The translations under genes and the position numbers were made by a program. Positions 1 to 13,841 of a stretch of 64,000 nucleotides of DNA are shown here, in pieces. The notes beneath the pieces were generated by a model that saw only the letters and a program-made list of their open reading frames with translations, did not search any database and was not told the DNA's origin. Position 1 is the first letter of the stretch; each line of letters starts with the position of its first letter. Source of the DNA: Corynebacterium sp. SCR221107 (GTDB taxonomy: Bacteria > Actinomycetota > Actinomycetes > Mycobacteriales > Mycobacteriaceae); assembly GCF_027886475.1 (NCBI RefSeq), contig NZ_CP115670.1, positions 1,488,001-1,552,000 of the forward strand. The letters run 5' to 3'.

Positions 1-907
<907 letters not shown>

Positions 908-955
908 AATTCCCACGGGCGGCTCCTGAGGGGAAGTACCGCACCGTAGGCGTCG

Positions 956-1000
956 TTAAGCGAAAAACGCAAGCGATGCCGACGGTGCGTTTTCGTTCGT
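956..1000 (+). terminator. Possible weak terminator after argH
   Basis: A cgaaaaacgca arm is matched by tgcgttttcg about 14 bases later. The stem is imperfect because one A is unpaired, and the T-run is inside the stem rather than after it. It lies in the argH to Trm112-like gap. Low certainty. Confidence 0.25.
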
Positions 1001-1063
1001 GGCAAGCGCGCAAGCAGCCTGCCAAAATAGCACCGTGGGGCAGTGACTGCACACCGTATGCGG

Positions 1064-1069
1064 TAGGGT
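1064..1069 (+). promoter_or_regulatory. -10 box for leaderless transcript
   Basis: TAGGGT matches the corynebacterial TAnnnT -10 consensus and ends 8 bases before the ATG at 1078. No Shine-Dalgarno sequence lies between. This spacing implies transcription starts at or next to the start codon. Confidence 0.4.
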
Positions 1070-1077
1070 AGTGCGTT

Positions 1078-1257
1078 ATGAGTATCGATCCGACATTGCT
1101 TGAGGTTTTGGCCTGCCCGCAGGACAAAGGCCCCCTGGTTTATCTGGAAGACCAGCAGGTTCTGGTCAACGAGCGCCTCGGCATCGCCTATCGCATCGAC
1201 GACGGAATCCCGGTCATGCTTGCCGACGAAGCCCTCACCTGGCCACCAGCACAATAA
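1078..1257 (+). CDS. Trm112/UPF0434-family small protein
   Basis: A 59-residue protein beginning MSIDPTLLEVLACPQDKGPL. The LACPxDKGPL segment followed by LVNERLGIAYRIDDGIPVML is the hallmark of the Trm112-like (UPF0434/YcaR) family, which are small zinc-ribbon-like or degenerate zinc-ribbon proteins. Only one Cys of the usual CPxC pair is present, as in many bacterial members. In eukaryotes Trm112 activates methyltransferases; the bacterial role is not settled, so no function is assigned. It sits 30 bp upstream of tyrS and is probably co-transcribed with it. The start is set by the family N-terminus and by the -10 box just upstream. Confidence 0.85.
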   Translation: MSIDPTLLEVLACPQDKGPLVYLEDQQVLVNERLGIAYRIDDGIPVMLADEALTWPPAQ

Positions 1258-1287
1258 ACCGAAGCGGAAGAAAGAATCTCAACCACG

Positions 1288-2544
1288 ATGAACATTATCG
1301 ACGAACTCACCTGGCGTGGGCTCATCAATCAATCTACCGACCTTGACGAACTCCGCGAGGCCTGCGAGCAGCCCATCACCTTGTACTGTGGCTTCGATCC
1401 CACGGGGGCCTCTTTGCACGCGGGTCACTTGGTTCCCTTGGTCATGCTTAAGCGCTTCCAGGAGGCCGGGCACCGCGTGATCACCCTCGCCGGTGGCGGC
1501 ACCGGCATGATCGGCGACCCCCGCGACATCGGCGAGCGCTCCATGCTCACCCTGGAGCAGGTCGAGGCCAACGTGGAGTCGATCAAGAACCAGATCCGTA
1601 GCTTCATCGATTACACCGATGACCGCGCGATCATGGTCAATAACGTCGACTGGCTGGGCAAGATGAGCCTCATCGAATTCCTGCGCGACCTGGGCAAGAA
1701 CTTCTCGCTGAACACCATGCTCGATCGCGAGACGGTCAAGCGTCGCCTCGAAAACGATGGCATTTCTTACACCGAGTTCTCCTACATGCTGCTGCAGTCC
1801 TTCGACTACGTGCAGCTTCATCGCGAGTATGACTGCGTGCTGCAAATCGGCGGTGGCGATCAGTGGGGCAACATCGTCTCCGGCGTTGACCTCAACCGCC
1901 GCATGAATCAGGCCAAGGTGCACGCCCTGACTGTGCCGTTGGTGACGGACGCGCAAGGTCAGAAGTTCGGCAAGTCCACCGGCGGCGGCAAGCTGTGGCT
2001 CGACCCGGAACTGACCAGCCCGTACTCCTGGTACCAGTACTTCCTCAACGCCGGCGACTCCGTGGTCATCGACTACCTGCGGTGGTTTACTTTCCTTAAC
2101 CAAGAAGAGATTGCGGAGCTGGAGACCGCAACCCGGGAAGAACCGCACAAGCGGGCGGCGCAGCGTCGCCTCGCTCAGGAAATGACCACGCTGGTCCACG
2201 GTCAAGCCGCCACCGACGCTGTGGAGCTAGCCGCCCAAGCGCTGTTCGGCCGCGCCGAGCTGGACTCCTTAGACGAGGACACCCTGGCCGGTGCCTTGTC
2301 TGAGACCACCATCGCTGAGCTGGAAGCCGACGCCCCGAAGACCATCGTCGACCTGCTCATCGCGACGGGCTTGGCCGATTCCAAGGGTGCGGCGCGCCGC
2401 ACCGTGAAGGAAGGCGGAGCCTATGTCAATAACCAGCGCATCGACTCCGAGGATTGGGAGCCTTCCGCGGACACCTTCCTTCACGGCCACTGGCTCGTGC
2501 TGCGCAAGGGTAAGAAGAACTTTGCCGGTGTGAAGCTGGTCTAG
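1288..2544 (+). CDS. tyrS: Tyrosyl-tRNA synthetase
   Basis: Charges tRNA-Tyr with tyrosine in the cytoplasm. The protein is 418 residues, normal for bacterial TyrRS. Class I signatures are visible: a HIGH-type HAGH around residue 47 after [10 protein letters not shown], and the KMSKS-type loop KFGKS near residue 230. The [11 protein letters not shown] tyrosine/tRNA-binding segment lies near residue 190. The C-terminal 70 or so residues ([18 protein letters not shown]) form an S4 RNA-binding domain. The gene follows the Trm112-like gene by 30 bp and ends in a strong terminator. Confidence 0.98.
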   Translation: MNIIDELTWRGLINQSTDLDELREACEQPITLYCGFDPTGASLHAGHLVPLVMLKRFQEAGHRVITLAGGGTGMIGDPRDIGERSMLTLEQVEANVESIKNQIRSFIDYTDDRAIMVNNVDWLGKMSLIEFLRDLGKNFSLNTMLDRETVKRRLENDGISYTEFSYMLLQSFDYVQLHREYDCVLQIGGGDQWGNIVSGVDLNRRMNQAKVHALTVPLVTDAQGQKFGKSTGGGKLWLDPELTSPYSWYQYFLNAGDSVVIDYLRWFTFLNQEEIAELETATREEPHKRAAQRRLAQEMTTLVHGQAATDAVELAAQALFGRAELDSLDEDTLAGALSETTIAELEADAPKTIVDLLIATGLADSKGAARRTVKEGGAYVNNQRIDSEDWEPSADTFLHGHWLVLRKGKKNFAGVKLV

Positions 2545-2570
2545 TTCTCTCCGTGCGTGGTGTTCATCCA

Positions 2571-2620
2571 GGCGCTCGACGTTGATCAACCGAACGGTTG
2601 ATGGGTCGAGCGCCTGTTTT
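2571..2620 (+). terminator. Rho-independent terminator after tyrS
   Basis: The arms ggcgctcgac and gtcgagcgcc pair perfectly, with an inner gttgatcaaccg/cggttgat extension, and are followed by TGTTTT. Confidence 0.85.
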
Positions 2621-2660
2621 GGTCATGGGGTCGGAGGCGGAATGGGGCACAATGAGGATT

Positions 2661-3086
2661 ATGAACAAGATCTTCAATGCAGCCGCCATCTATACAGCGC
2701 TCGGTTTGGTCGCCGGTGTCTACTACCGCGAGTTCACTCGCTTCAATGACTTCCCGCTGACCGAACCCACTTCGCTCGGTACTGTGCACACGCACATCTT
2801 GGTTCTGGGCACTATCGTGCACCTGGTCCTCTTAGCCCTTGCGGCAAGCCTGAAGATCCACAAGGTCAAGCTTTTCGACACCTTTTTCATCGTCTACAAC
2901 CTTGGCCTGATCTGGACCGTAGGATTCATGGTGGTCAAGGGATCCTTGCAGGTGACACAGCCGGGATTCGAATTCAGTGCTGGTCTAGCAGGTGCCTCCG
3001 GCCTAGGGCATGTCGTCTTGACCATCGCCTTCATTCAACTGTTCATGGTGATCAAGCGTGCGATGAATCGTATGCATGCCGAATAA
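2661..3086 (+). CDS. DUF2871 four-helix membrane protein
   Basis: About 141 residues beginning MNKIFNAAAIYTALGLVAGVYYREF. Four hydrophobic segments alternate with short loops (about residues 5-22, 42-63, 75-92 and 110-130), and a conserved HTHxLVLGTIVHLVL stretch is present. This matches the DUF2871 family of small integral membrane proteins of unknown function. The ATG at 2661 was preferred because it starts the conserved region; the in-frame ATG at 2652 (three residues longer) is equally possible, since neither has an ideally placed Shine-Dalgarno site. It stands alone between two terminators. Confidence 0.75.
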   Translation: MNKIFNAAAIYTALGLVAGVYYREFTRFNDFPLTEPTSLGTVHTHILVLGTIVHLVLLALAASLKIHKVKLFDTFFIVYNLGLIWTVGFMVVKGSLQVTQPGFEFSAGLAGASGLGHVVLTIAFIQLFMVIKRAMNRMHAE

Positions 3087-3094
3087 GAGGTGGA

Positions 3095-3128
3095 GCGCCG
3101 AGTGGCTCTTTCACTCGGCGCCTTTTTG
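3095..3128 (+). terminator. Rho-independent terminator
   Basis: gcgccgagtg pairs with cactcggcgc across a 7-base loop and is followed by CTTTTTG. It separates the DUF2871 gene from the rRNA promoter region. Confidence 0.85.
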
Positions 3129-3139
3129 CTTTCCGACGT
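3126..3139 (-). repeat. Copy of dispersed motif CGTCGG(A/C)AAGCA
   Basis: TTGCTTTCCGACGT on the plus strand. It begins inside the T-run of the preceding terminator and lies upstream of the rRNA promoters. It is one of eight exact intergenic copies in the window. Confidence 0.6.
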
Positions 3140-3223
3140 TGAGGGGTTGTTTGTGCGTGAGGCAGTCGTTGCTGTGGCGGCTGTCTTTCTTATTGTGCGG
3201 GTTACGGGGTGTGAGCTGGGGGT

Positions 3224-3252
3224 TTGCGAAGTTTCGTGGTGGTGTGTAACTT
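3224..3252 (+). promoter_or_regulatory. Candidate rRNA promoter P1
   Basis: TTGCGA, 17-base spacer, TAACTT. The spacing is ideal and the -10 fits TAnnnT. It lies about 550 bases upstream of mature 16S rRNA. Confidence 0.5.
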
Positions 3253-3334
3253 AGTGCGAGTCGCTACGGCAGCCGGGAAGGCGCTGGTAGGGATGGATGA
3301 CCGTAAGGTCGAGGAAAGTTCCTTAACACAGTGT

Positions 3335-3364
3335 TTGACAGTGTGAAGCTGTTTTGTGTAAGGT
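3335..3364 (+). promoter_or_regulatory. Candidate rRNA promoter P2
   Basis: A perfect TTGACA -35 is followed after 18 bases by TAAGGT. It lies about 80 bases upstream of the boxA-like antitermination site. Multiple promoters are usual for actinobacterial rrn operons. Confidence 0.55.
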
Positions 3365-3429
3365 TTTTTCTTACCGCGTTCAAACGGGTTTCAATGAGTT
3401 TTTGTTTCGTGTTTGTCGTGTGTTCATGT

Positions 3430-3449
3430 TGTTTGAGAACTCAATAGTG
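3430..3449 (+). promoter_or_regulatory. boxA-like rrn antitermination site
   Basis: The TGTTTGAGAACTCAATAGTG element resembles the leader boxA/NusB-NusE site of actinobacterial rrn operons. A variant recurs in the 16S-23S spacer at 5644. Confidence 0.6.
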
Positions 3450-3800
3450 TACCAATGCACTGGTGAATCGCATTTTTTTGTGGTTTGCTTTGTTTGGGGA
3501 GCAGGGATTGTTTCTTGTGGTGTGTGTTGTTGGTTGGTGTTGGTGTGGCCGGCGAGTAGTTGCTTGCTTGTGAAATATTAATGCTGGTTGATGATGCATG
3601 TTGGGGAATGGTTTTTGTTTCTTTGACGTGTTTGTGTGTCGTGTTTTTCCTCGTCGGATGGCGGCACACATGTTTTTTCATCTATTTTTTTGGACAATCA
3701 TTTTTGCGACACATTTTGTTGTGTTGTGGGCTGGTTGTTTGTTTTTTGTCTGGTTTCAGGCTTTCCTGACCTTTTTTGAATGAGAATGTTTTTTCTTGTT

Positions 3801-5331
<1,531 letters not shown>

Positions 5332-5643
5332 AGCATATATTTTTTTTGTGTTGGTGACTGGTTAGTCACCATTTGTTTTTTCTAATCCGGGTGGAGCATG
5401 CCACCCCGACACGAATGTGTGCCACACGGTGGGTGTGGCTGGTGTTGGGGTTTGTGGCATCGACTGGATGATGCGCACCACGTTGTGTGTTGCGATTTGT
5501 GTTTCTCAAACTGTGTGTGTTGGTGTGCTGTTGGGTGTCTGGAACATGCATGTGTGTGTTTCTGGTGGCCTTGCTGCTACTGCTGCCTTTTTTTGTGCCT
5601 CTTTTTTTGTGGGGTGTGGGTGGTTGGTGGTGGTGGGGTGTGT

Positions 5644-5663
5644 TGTGTGAGAACTGTATAGTG
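5644..5663 (+). promoter_or_regulatory. Spacer boxA-like element
   Basis: TGTGTGAGAACTGTATAGTG closely resembles the leader element at 3430 and probably maintains antitermination into 23S. Confidence 0.5.
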
Positions 5664-5672
5664 GACGCGATG
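5660..5672 (+). other. 5' arm of 23S precursor processing stalk
   Basis: agtggacgcgatg is perfectly complementary to catcgcgtccact at 8903-8915. These 13 bp would bring the ends of pre-23S together as an RNase III-type stalk. Confidence 0.6.
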
Positions 5673-5784
5673 TAATTTCATTGTGCCTGCATGACTGTGT
5701 GTTGTGTGGGTGGGGTGAGAATTAATTTTTTTTCTTGTTCTTTGTTTTTAGTATTTTTTGTCTTTGGCAATTTTTTGTGTGTGT

Positions 5785-8872
<3,088 letters not shown>

Positions 8873-8902
8873 ATCCTGCTAAAAACAAAACAACAACAAT
8901 AT

Positions 8903-8915
8903 CATCGCGTCCACT
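8903..8915 (+). other. 3' arm of 23S precursor processing stalk
   Basis: catcgcgtccact pairs with 5660-5672. Confidence 0.6.
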
Positions 8916-8972
8916 ATGCAGTATCTAACACAACACCAACACCAACAAACAACCTATTGTTCCAATAACACG

Positions 8973-9091
8973 TGTCGGTGGTCATAGCATTGGGGACACG
9001 CCCGGTCCCATTCCGAACCCGGAAGCTAAGCCCAATCACGCTGATGGTACTGCACCCGGGAGGGTGTGGGAGAGTAAGTCACCGCCGACCA
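8973..9091 (+). rRNA. rrf: 5S ribosomal RNA
   Basis: A 119-base segment with terminal pairing of gtcggtggt (8974) and accgccgac (9081). The internal block ttccgaacccggaagctaagcc is characteristic of 5S loop B/C. It follows 23S by about 100 bases. Confidence 0.93.
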
Positions 9092-9111
9092 AAAACTTCA
9101 AAGTGAACGAC

Positions 9112-9168
9112 AAGAGCGTGCGTAGTGAGGTAAGGTATATCCCTTGTCTTCACTACACACGCTCTTTT
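9112..9168 (+). terminator. rRNA operon terminator
   Basis: A long hairpin: agagcgtg and cgtagtgag pair with ctcactaca-like and cacgctct arms (one or two bulges), followed by TTTTCG. It lies 20 bases after 5S. Confidence 0.8.
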
Positions 9169-9213
9169 CGCATGTCTACAATCACGTGCACCCTATTGAT
9201 TGAGGAAAACCTT

Positions 9214-10362
9214 ATGGCAGACAATCGCCCATACCGTAAAGACAGTAACTCCCATCGCACCTCCGAGTCCCGTGTTGGCCGCGGCCACGGCGGGCATGGT
9301 GGTCAGGGTAATCGCGGGGGCGATCGTTATCGTAGTAATGACGGCGAACGCCGCTACGGTCGCCGCAATGACGATGGAGAGCAGCGGCGCTATGGACACT
9401 CTGAGGGACGCGATGGGCAGCGTCGTTTCGAACGACGAGATGACCGCCGTAGCGATTCGCGGCGCGGTGAATCACGCGACGGCGAACGCCGCTATGAGCG
9501 CCGTGATGGTGAGCGCCGCTATGAACGTCGCAATGAGGAGTCGGGCTCTCGTCGTTACGCTGGCGGCGAACGCGATAGCCGAGGCGCTAAGGGCAACACC
9601 GGTGGTAAGCGCCACGCGCAGCGAGGCGGCAAGGGCCGTGACTTCAATCAGAACGGGCCGCAGCGCGCGGGGTATCGCGAGGAGCGCATCCAACGCCGCC
9701 AAAACGAACCAGATCTTCCTAGCGATCTTGACATCAAGGATCTTGATCCGCTGGTACTGCAGGATCTGAAAGTCTTGTCCAACGATAATGCAGAAGCGGT
9801 AGCTAGGCATTTGTTGATGGCCGCGATGTGGATGGCCGATGACCCGCAACTGGCTTTGCGCCACGCCCGCGCCGCCAAGGACCGCGCCGGACGCGTTGCT
9901 GTGGTTCGCGAAACCGCCGGCATTGCCGCCTATCACGCTGGCGAGTGGAAGGAAGCACTGTCGGAGCTGCGCGCTGCCCGCCGCATGTCGGGTGGTCCTG
10001 GCTTGCTTGCTGTGATGGCCGACTGCGAACGCGGCCTGGGACGTCCGGAGAAGGCCATTGAGATTTCTAAGGAGTTCGAACCTTCTCAGCTGGATGCGGA
10101 AACGAGGGTTGAGCTTGCCATTGTCGTCGCGGGTGCTCGTTCGGATCTCGGCCAGCTAGACACCGCTGTGACCACCTTGCTGCAAGCACATCCCAACCCG
10201 AAGAAGAAGACCCCGACCATGGCTCGATTGAGTTATGCTTACGCGGATGCGTTAGCGTCAGCCGGGCGTCTCGAGGAGGCACGCGAGTGGTTTGGGCACG
10301 CCAAGGAACAAGATGTTGAGGGATGGCTTGACGCTGAAGACCGATTGGCCGAACTCGGCTAG
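9214..10362 (+). CDS. TPR-like protein with RG/RRY-rich N-terminus
   Basis: 382 residues from the ATG at 9214, which has GAGGA 7 bases upstream; longer upstream reading would run into the rRNA terminator. Residues about 20-170 are low-complexity and very basic, with repeated units of the type DGERRYERR and RRYGRRND, glycine and glutamine. Residues about 185-380 look like tandem helical repeats (ADDPQLALRHARAAKDRAGR, then AGEWKEALSELRAARRMSG). This part and the position between tyrS and the phosphatase match mycobacterial Rv1691, annotated as a tetratricopeptide-repeat protein. Function is unknown; the N-terminus resembles RNA-binding RGG tails (inference). Confidence 0.8.
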   Translation: MADNRPYRKDSNSHRTSESRVGRGHGGHGGQGNRGGDRYRSNDGERRYGRRNDDGEQRRYGHSEGRDGQRRFERRDDRRSDSRRGESRDGERRYERRDGERRYERRNEESGSRRYAGGERDSRGAKGNTGGKRHAQRGGKGRDFNQNGPQRAGYREERIQRRQNEPDLPSDLDIKDLDPLVLQDLKVLSNDNAEAVARHLLMAAMWMADDPQLALRHARAAKDRAGRVAVVRETAGIAAYHAGEWKEALSELRAARRMSGGPGLLAVMADCERGLGRPEKAIEISKEFEPSQLDAETRVELAIVVAGARSDLGQLDTAVTTLLQAHPNPKKKTPTMARLSYAYADALASAGRLEEAREWFGHAKEQDVEGWLDAEDRLAELG

Positions 10363-10386
10363 CTTCAACTAGCCCCCGCATCTGAG

Positions 10387-10437
10387 AAGAACCTGCCGTC
10401 ACTTTGTATAAAAGGTGACCGCAGGTTCTTGATTTTT
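10387..10437 (+). terminator. Rho-independent terminator
   Basis: aagaacctgc pairs with gcaggttctt, with an inner gtcac/gtgac pair, then GATTTTTGG. It ends the TPR gene. Confidence 0.85.
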
Positions 10438-10506
10438 GGTTCGAATGGTTGGCGTCTTTGACAGTGGAATGGGGGAATAGAGGGGCGTTCCACTAAGGTG
10501 GTTGTC

Positions 10507-11490
10507 ATGACTATCAGCAGTGAATATGACGCTTTTCTCTTTGACCTCGACGGTACCGTCTGGGAGGGCGGACGAGCTATCGAAGGCGCAGTTGATAGTG
10601 TCAATGCTTTAGATAAGTCGGTGGTTTACATCACCAATAATGCTTCCCGACACCCTTCGGTGGTAGCGGACATGCTGACCCAGATGGGGATTCCGACTAA
10701 GACTGGGCAGGTGCTTACGGCAGCGCAGGCAGCCGTGTGGCTTGCGTCGGAGGAATTGAAGCAAGGCGATGGTGTCTACGTGCTAGGCGCTGAGTCCTTC
10801 AAAGACCTTGTCGCCGACGCAGGGTTTACGGTGGTCGATTCGGCCGACGCCAATCCGAAGGCTGTCCTGCACGGACATAATCCTGAGACCGGCTGGGCGC
10901 AACTGTCTGAGGCCGCGTTAGCTATTCATCGCGGCGCCCGTTACATTGCCTCTAACCTAGATACGACCTTGCCCGCCGAGCGCGGATTGATGGTGGGAAA
11001 CGGCTCCATGGTTGCGGCTGTGACCTCGGCGACCGGCGTCGTGCCGGTTTCCGCCGGCAAGCCGGAGCCAGCAATGTTCTATCAGGCGGCACAAATGGTA
11101 GGTGCTTCGCGTCCCTTGGCTGTCGGCGATCGCTTGAATACAGATATCGCCGGAGGAGTGGCTGCGGACATGGACGTATTCCACGTCCTCACCGGTGTTT
11201 CGAAGCATTGGGCGCTGGTTCATGCCATTCCTGCTGAACGCCCGACGTTTATTGCGCGGAACCTGACGGATCTTTTCCAGCCACGGGAGCAATTGCTCCC
11301 CACGGAATGTGGCGGTTTTGTGTGCGATTTAGATGGTGCCGACCTCATATTGCGCGGAGGCACTGTCGACTCAACCTCTGTGCAGGCACTGCGCACGGTA
11401 TTGGAGAAGGCCTGGGCTGGGGATACCTTCACGGGAAAGGTGCACACCGTAGGTGAATTCGCGGACAAGGCCGTGGCGTCATGGCTATAG
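10507..11490 (+). CDS. HAD-IIA phosphatase (glycerol-3-phosphate phosphatase type)
   Basis: 327 residues; NagD-like HAD hydrolase. Motif I LFDLDGTVWEGG is at about residues 11-22 with the nucleophile Asp, motif II YITNNASRHP is near residue 42, and the motif IV region AVGDRLNTDIAGG is near residue 205. Orthologue by position and type of mycobacterial Rv1692, reported as a glycerol-3-phosphate phosphatase in phospholipid recycling; that substrate is an inference here. The ATG at 10507 has AAGG 8 bases upstream and was preferred to the GTG at 10498. The last 10 bases overlap the next gene, so the two are translationally coupled. Confidence 0.85.
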   Translation: MTISSEYDAFLFDLDGTVWEGGRAIEGAVDSVNALDKSVVYITNNASRHPSVVADMLTQMGIPTKTGQVLTAAQAAVWLASEELKQGDGVYVLGAESFKDLVADAGFTVVDSADANPKAVLHGHNPETGWAQLSEAALAIHRGARYIASNLDTTLPAERGLMVGNGSMVAAVTSATGVVPVSAGKPEPAMFYQAAQMVGASRPLAVGDRLNTDIAGGVAADMDVFHVLTGVSKHWALVHAIPAERPTFIARNLTDLFQPREQLLPTECGGFVCDLDGADLILRGGTVDSTSVQALRTVLEKAWAGDTFTGKVHTVGEFADKAVASWL

Positions 11491-11705
11491 GAGCATCGCG
11501 GCCGAACCCTGGTTCTTTGCCACACACACAGCCGCGACCAGGCGCCGGTGCCCCGATTCCGCATGATCCGAGGCAGCAGACCATCACCCCACAGGAGGTG
11601 GAAGCCAAGGTCAATGAGGCGTTGGCACAAGACGTGGACACCTTGGCTGAAGAGGCGGAGGTGTTGTCCCGGGCGCATCAGATTTTGCACGAGGCGTTGC
11701 AGTAA
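11481..11705 (+). CDS. Small conserved protein (Rv1693-like)
   Basis: 74 residues, starting inside the 3' end of the phosphatase gene. The first half is Pro/Gly-rich and likely disordered. The second half (ITPQEVEAKVNEALAQDVDT onward) is a charged amphipathic helix. The position between the phosphatase and tlyA matches the tiny Rv1693 gene of mycobacteria. No function is known. The overlapping start and coding bias support it as real. Confidence 0.65.
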   Translation: MAIGASRPNPGSLPHTQPRPGAGAPIPHDPRQQTITPQEVEAKVNEALAQDVDTLAEEAEVLSRAHQILHEALQ

Positions 11706-11840
11706 CGCGAAGATGCCACCGTGTCCTGATTGAGCCATCACAGTGATGGAAGAAGAGGTCAGTAGGACCCAGTATCAGGCCCGTGGTGTAGGTTTGCAGG
11801 GTTGACATAGTAATCGTTTTTTCGCTGGGGAGTGCTGGAA

Positions 11841-12671
11841 GTGGCTGGTCGTTACCGTTTGGATGCGGAGCTCGTTCGTCGCAAGATTGCCCGTTCGCGC
11901 GAACAGGCGCAAGACCTCATCAAAGGTGGTCGCGTCTATGTGGGCGGTATCTTGGCAACGAAGCCGGCTACCCAGGTAACTCCCGAGGTCTCCATTCGCG
12001 TAGAAGAAGATGCTATCGATGATTGGGCCTCGCGAGGAGCGCACAAGTTGCTCGGCGCTTTGGAGGCCTTCGAGCCGAAGGGCCTGTCCCTCGAGGGAAA
12101 GAAGGTGCTTGACGCGGGCGCTTCAACGGGAGGCTTTACGGACGTTGCCCTGCGTCGGCAAGCAAGGCGCGTCGTTGCCGTCGATGTGGGCTACGGGCAA
12201 CTGATCTGGCGACTGCAAAACGATCCGCGCGTGTTGGTTCTCGATCGCACCAACATTCGCCATCTCACCCCCGAGATGACCGAAGGGCCGTGCGACCTCA
12301 TGGTCGGAGACTTATCGTTTATCTCCTTGCGCCTTACGCTGCCGGCGATCGTAGAGTGTCTTGCCGAAGGGGCGGATTTGCTGCCGATGGTCAAGCCCCA
12401 GTTTGAGGTCGGGAAGGATCGTCTCGGATCGGGAGGGGTGGTTCGTAGCCCACAATTGAGGGCGGAGGTCACCGCTGATGTGGCGGAATTTGCGCAAACG
12501 TTGGGGCTTAGCCTGGTCGATGTGGTGGCCAGCCCGCTGCCTGGACCGAGCGGGAATGTGGAATATTTCCTATGGCTAAAGAAAGGCTCCGCCGATGGCG
12601 CGCACCCCGTAAAGTCTAGGGAGGAGATCGAAGCGTTGGTCTCCCTCGCGGTTGAAAAAGGACCTCAGTAG
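11841..12671 (+). CDS. tlyA: TlyA-family rRNA 2'-O-methyltransferase
   Basis: 276 residues from the GTG at 11841, with GGGGAG 8 bases upstream; this gives the family N-terminus (V)AGRYRLDAELVRR. Residues 1-60 form an S4 RNA-binding domain. The rest is an FtsJ-like SAM methyltransferase: SAM loop GASTGGFTDVAL, catalytic-tetrad Asp in VGDLSFISLR, Lys in MVKPQFEVG and Glu in VEYFLWLKK. In M. tuberculosis TlyA methylates 16S C1409 and 23S C1920 and confers capreomycin sensitivity; which sites apply here is not visible. The next gene starts 3 bases after the stop, indicating an operon. Confidence 0.92.
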   Translation: MAGRYRLDAELVRRKIARSREQAQDLIKGGRVYVGGILATKPATQVTPEVSIRVEEDAIDDWASRGAHKLLGALEAFEPKGLSLEGKKVLDAGASTGGFTDVALRRQARRVVAVDVGYGQLIWRLQNDPRVLVLDRTNIRHLTPEMTEGPCDLMVGDLSFISLRLTLPAIVECLAEGADLLPMVKPQFEVGKDRLGSGGVVRSPQLRAEVTADVAEFAQTLGLSLVDVVASPLPGPSGNVEYFLWLKKGSADGAHPVKSREEIEALVSLAVEKGPQ

Positions 12672-12674
12672 AAC

Positions 12675-13673
12675 ATGCATGCACATCCTCGCACAGTGTT
12701 ACTTGTCCCTCATACGGGACGTCGCAGCAATGTCGCCTCGGCAGCTTTGGCGGCTGAGCTTTTGCATGATTCAGGCATTGACGTGCGCGTTCTCGTTCAC
12801 CCCAACGATACGACGATTGAAAATCACCCCGTGCTCAGCCAGTTCAAGCGGGTCACCCATGGGCCAAAGGCGACTGTTGGGGTGGAGCTGGTTCTGGTTC
12901 TTGGCGGTGACGGCACGTTCCTGCGCGCCGCTGACCTCTCACACCAGGCTGATATCCCAGTTCTTGGCATCAACTTAGGACATGTTGGTTTCTTGGCGGA
13001 ATGGGAAAAAGACTCGCTCGACGAGGCAATTGCGCGTGTGGTCGCAGGTGACTATCGAGTCGAAGAACGCATGACCATTGACGTTGAGGTACGAGATGCG
13101 GACGGCGAGGAAATTGGTCATGGATGGGCGCTGAACGAGGTCAGCATCGAAAACAACAATCGACGCGGTGTTCTCGACGCCGTGTTGGGCGTCGACGGCC
13201 GCCCGGTGAGCTCCTTTGGGTGCGATGGCGTGTTGATCTCCACTCCGACCGGCTCCACTGCCTACGCGTTTTCTGCAGGCGGGCCAGTATTATGGCCGGA
13301 GCTGGATGCAATACTCGTTGTGCCGAACAATGCCCACGCGCTGTTTACCAAGCCTTTGGTGGTCAGCCCGCACTCAGTAGTAGAGGTAGAAAGTAAGCCC
13401 AATACCTCGAGTGCGACGGCGGTAATGGATGGTTTCCGCAATATCGACATGCCGGCGGGTTCCAGCGTGAGCGTGCGCAAGGGCTTCCGCTCGGTCAAGT
13501 GGATTCGCCTCGACGACCTTCCCTTCACCGACCGTCTCGTGACCAAGTTGCGCCTGCCTGTCGAAGGTTGGCGTGGTATGAGCCATAAACGATCGAACGC
13601 TGAGTCTTCCCTAGTAGAGGGTTTTGATGCGCAAGAAGCTGCCGATTGTGAGGACGATTCCGGCAAGTATTAG
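12675..13673 (+). CDS. nadK: NAD kinase
   Basis: Phosphorylates NAD to NADP (also called ppnK). 332 residues. The GGDGT motif (VLGGDGTFLRAADLS) lies near residue 78, NLGHVGFLAEWE near 101, ALNEVSIEN near 153 and the substrate/ATP motif TPTGSTAYAFSAGGPV near 190. The C-terminal 40 residues are acidic and probably flexible. It follows tlyA by 3 bases, as in mycobacteria, and precedes recN after a 168-bp gap with its own promoter. Confidence 0.95.
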   Translation: MHAHPRTVLLVPHTGRRSNVASAALAAELLHDSGIDVRVLVHPNDTTIENHPVLSQFKRVTHGPKATVGVELVLVLGGDGTFLRAADLSHQADIPVLGINLGHVGFLAEWEKDSLDEAIARVVAGDYRVEERMTIDVEVRDADGEEIGHGWALNEVSIENNNRRGVLDAVLGVDGRPVSSFGCDGVLISTPTGSTAYAFSAGGPVLWPELDAILVVPNNAHALFTKPLVVSPHSVVEVESKPNTSSATAVMDGFRNIDMPAGSSVSVRKGFRSVKWIRLDDLPFTDRLVTKLRLPVEGWRGMSHKRSNAESSLVEGFDAQEAADCEDDSGKY

Positions 13674-13766
13674 CTTCGAACACGAATGAATTTTCGAGTA
13701 TCGAATTTCTGTGGTATTTGCTCATTTTGATGCAGTTATCTTTGCTGGTGCAAGCCTCGGACTAGG

Positions 13767-13789
13767 AATTGCTTGCCGACGTCCACAGG
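13767..13789 (-). repeat. Copy of dispersed motif CGTCGG(A/C)AAGCA
   Basis: The minus strand reads CCTGTGGACGTCGGCAAGCA followed by ATT. It shares the flanking CCTGTGGA with the copy at 49965. It lies about 50 bases upstream of the recN start. Confidence 0.6.
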
Positions 13790-13829
13790 TTTTTCGCACA
13801 GTTGTTCCAAAGTTTGCGCGAAAGTGCGC

Positions 13830-13835
13830 TATGAT
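13830..13835 (+). promoter_or_regulatory. recN -10 box (leaderless)
   Basis: TATGAT is a near-perfect -10 element and ends 6 bases before the recN ATG, with no Shine-Dalgarno sequence. Transcription should start at the A of the ATG. Confidence 0.55.
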
Positions 13836-13841
13836 GGCCTC

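Noticed and set aside
1279..2205. 308-codon minus-strand ORF opposite tyrS
   Set aside because: Mirror frame of a GC-rich gene; low-complexity His/Asp/Val pattern with no homologous motif.
9200..9769. 189-codon plus-strand ORF in a second frame over the TPR gene start
   Set aside because: Produced by the repetitive, stop-poor DNA of the Arg/Gly-rich region; Ala/Val/Thr-rich composition with no coding features and no ribosome site of its own.
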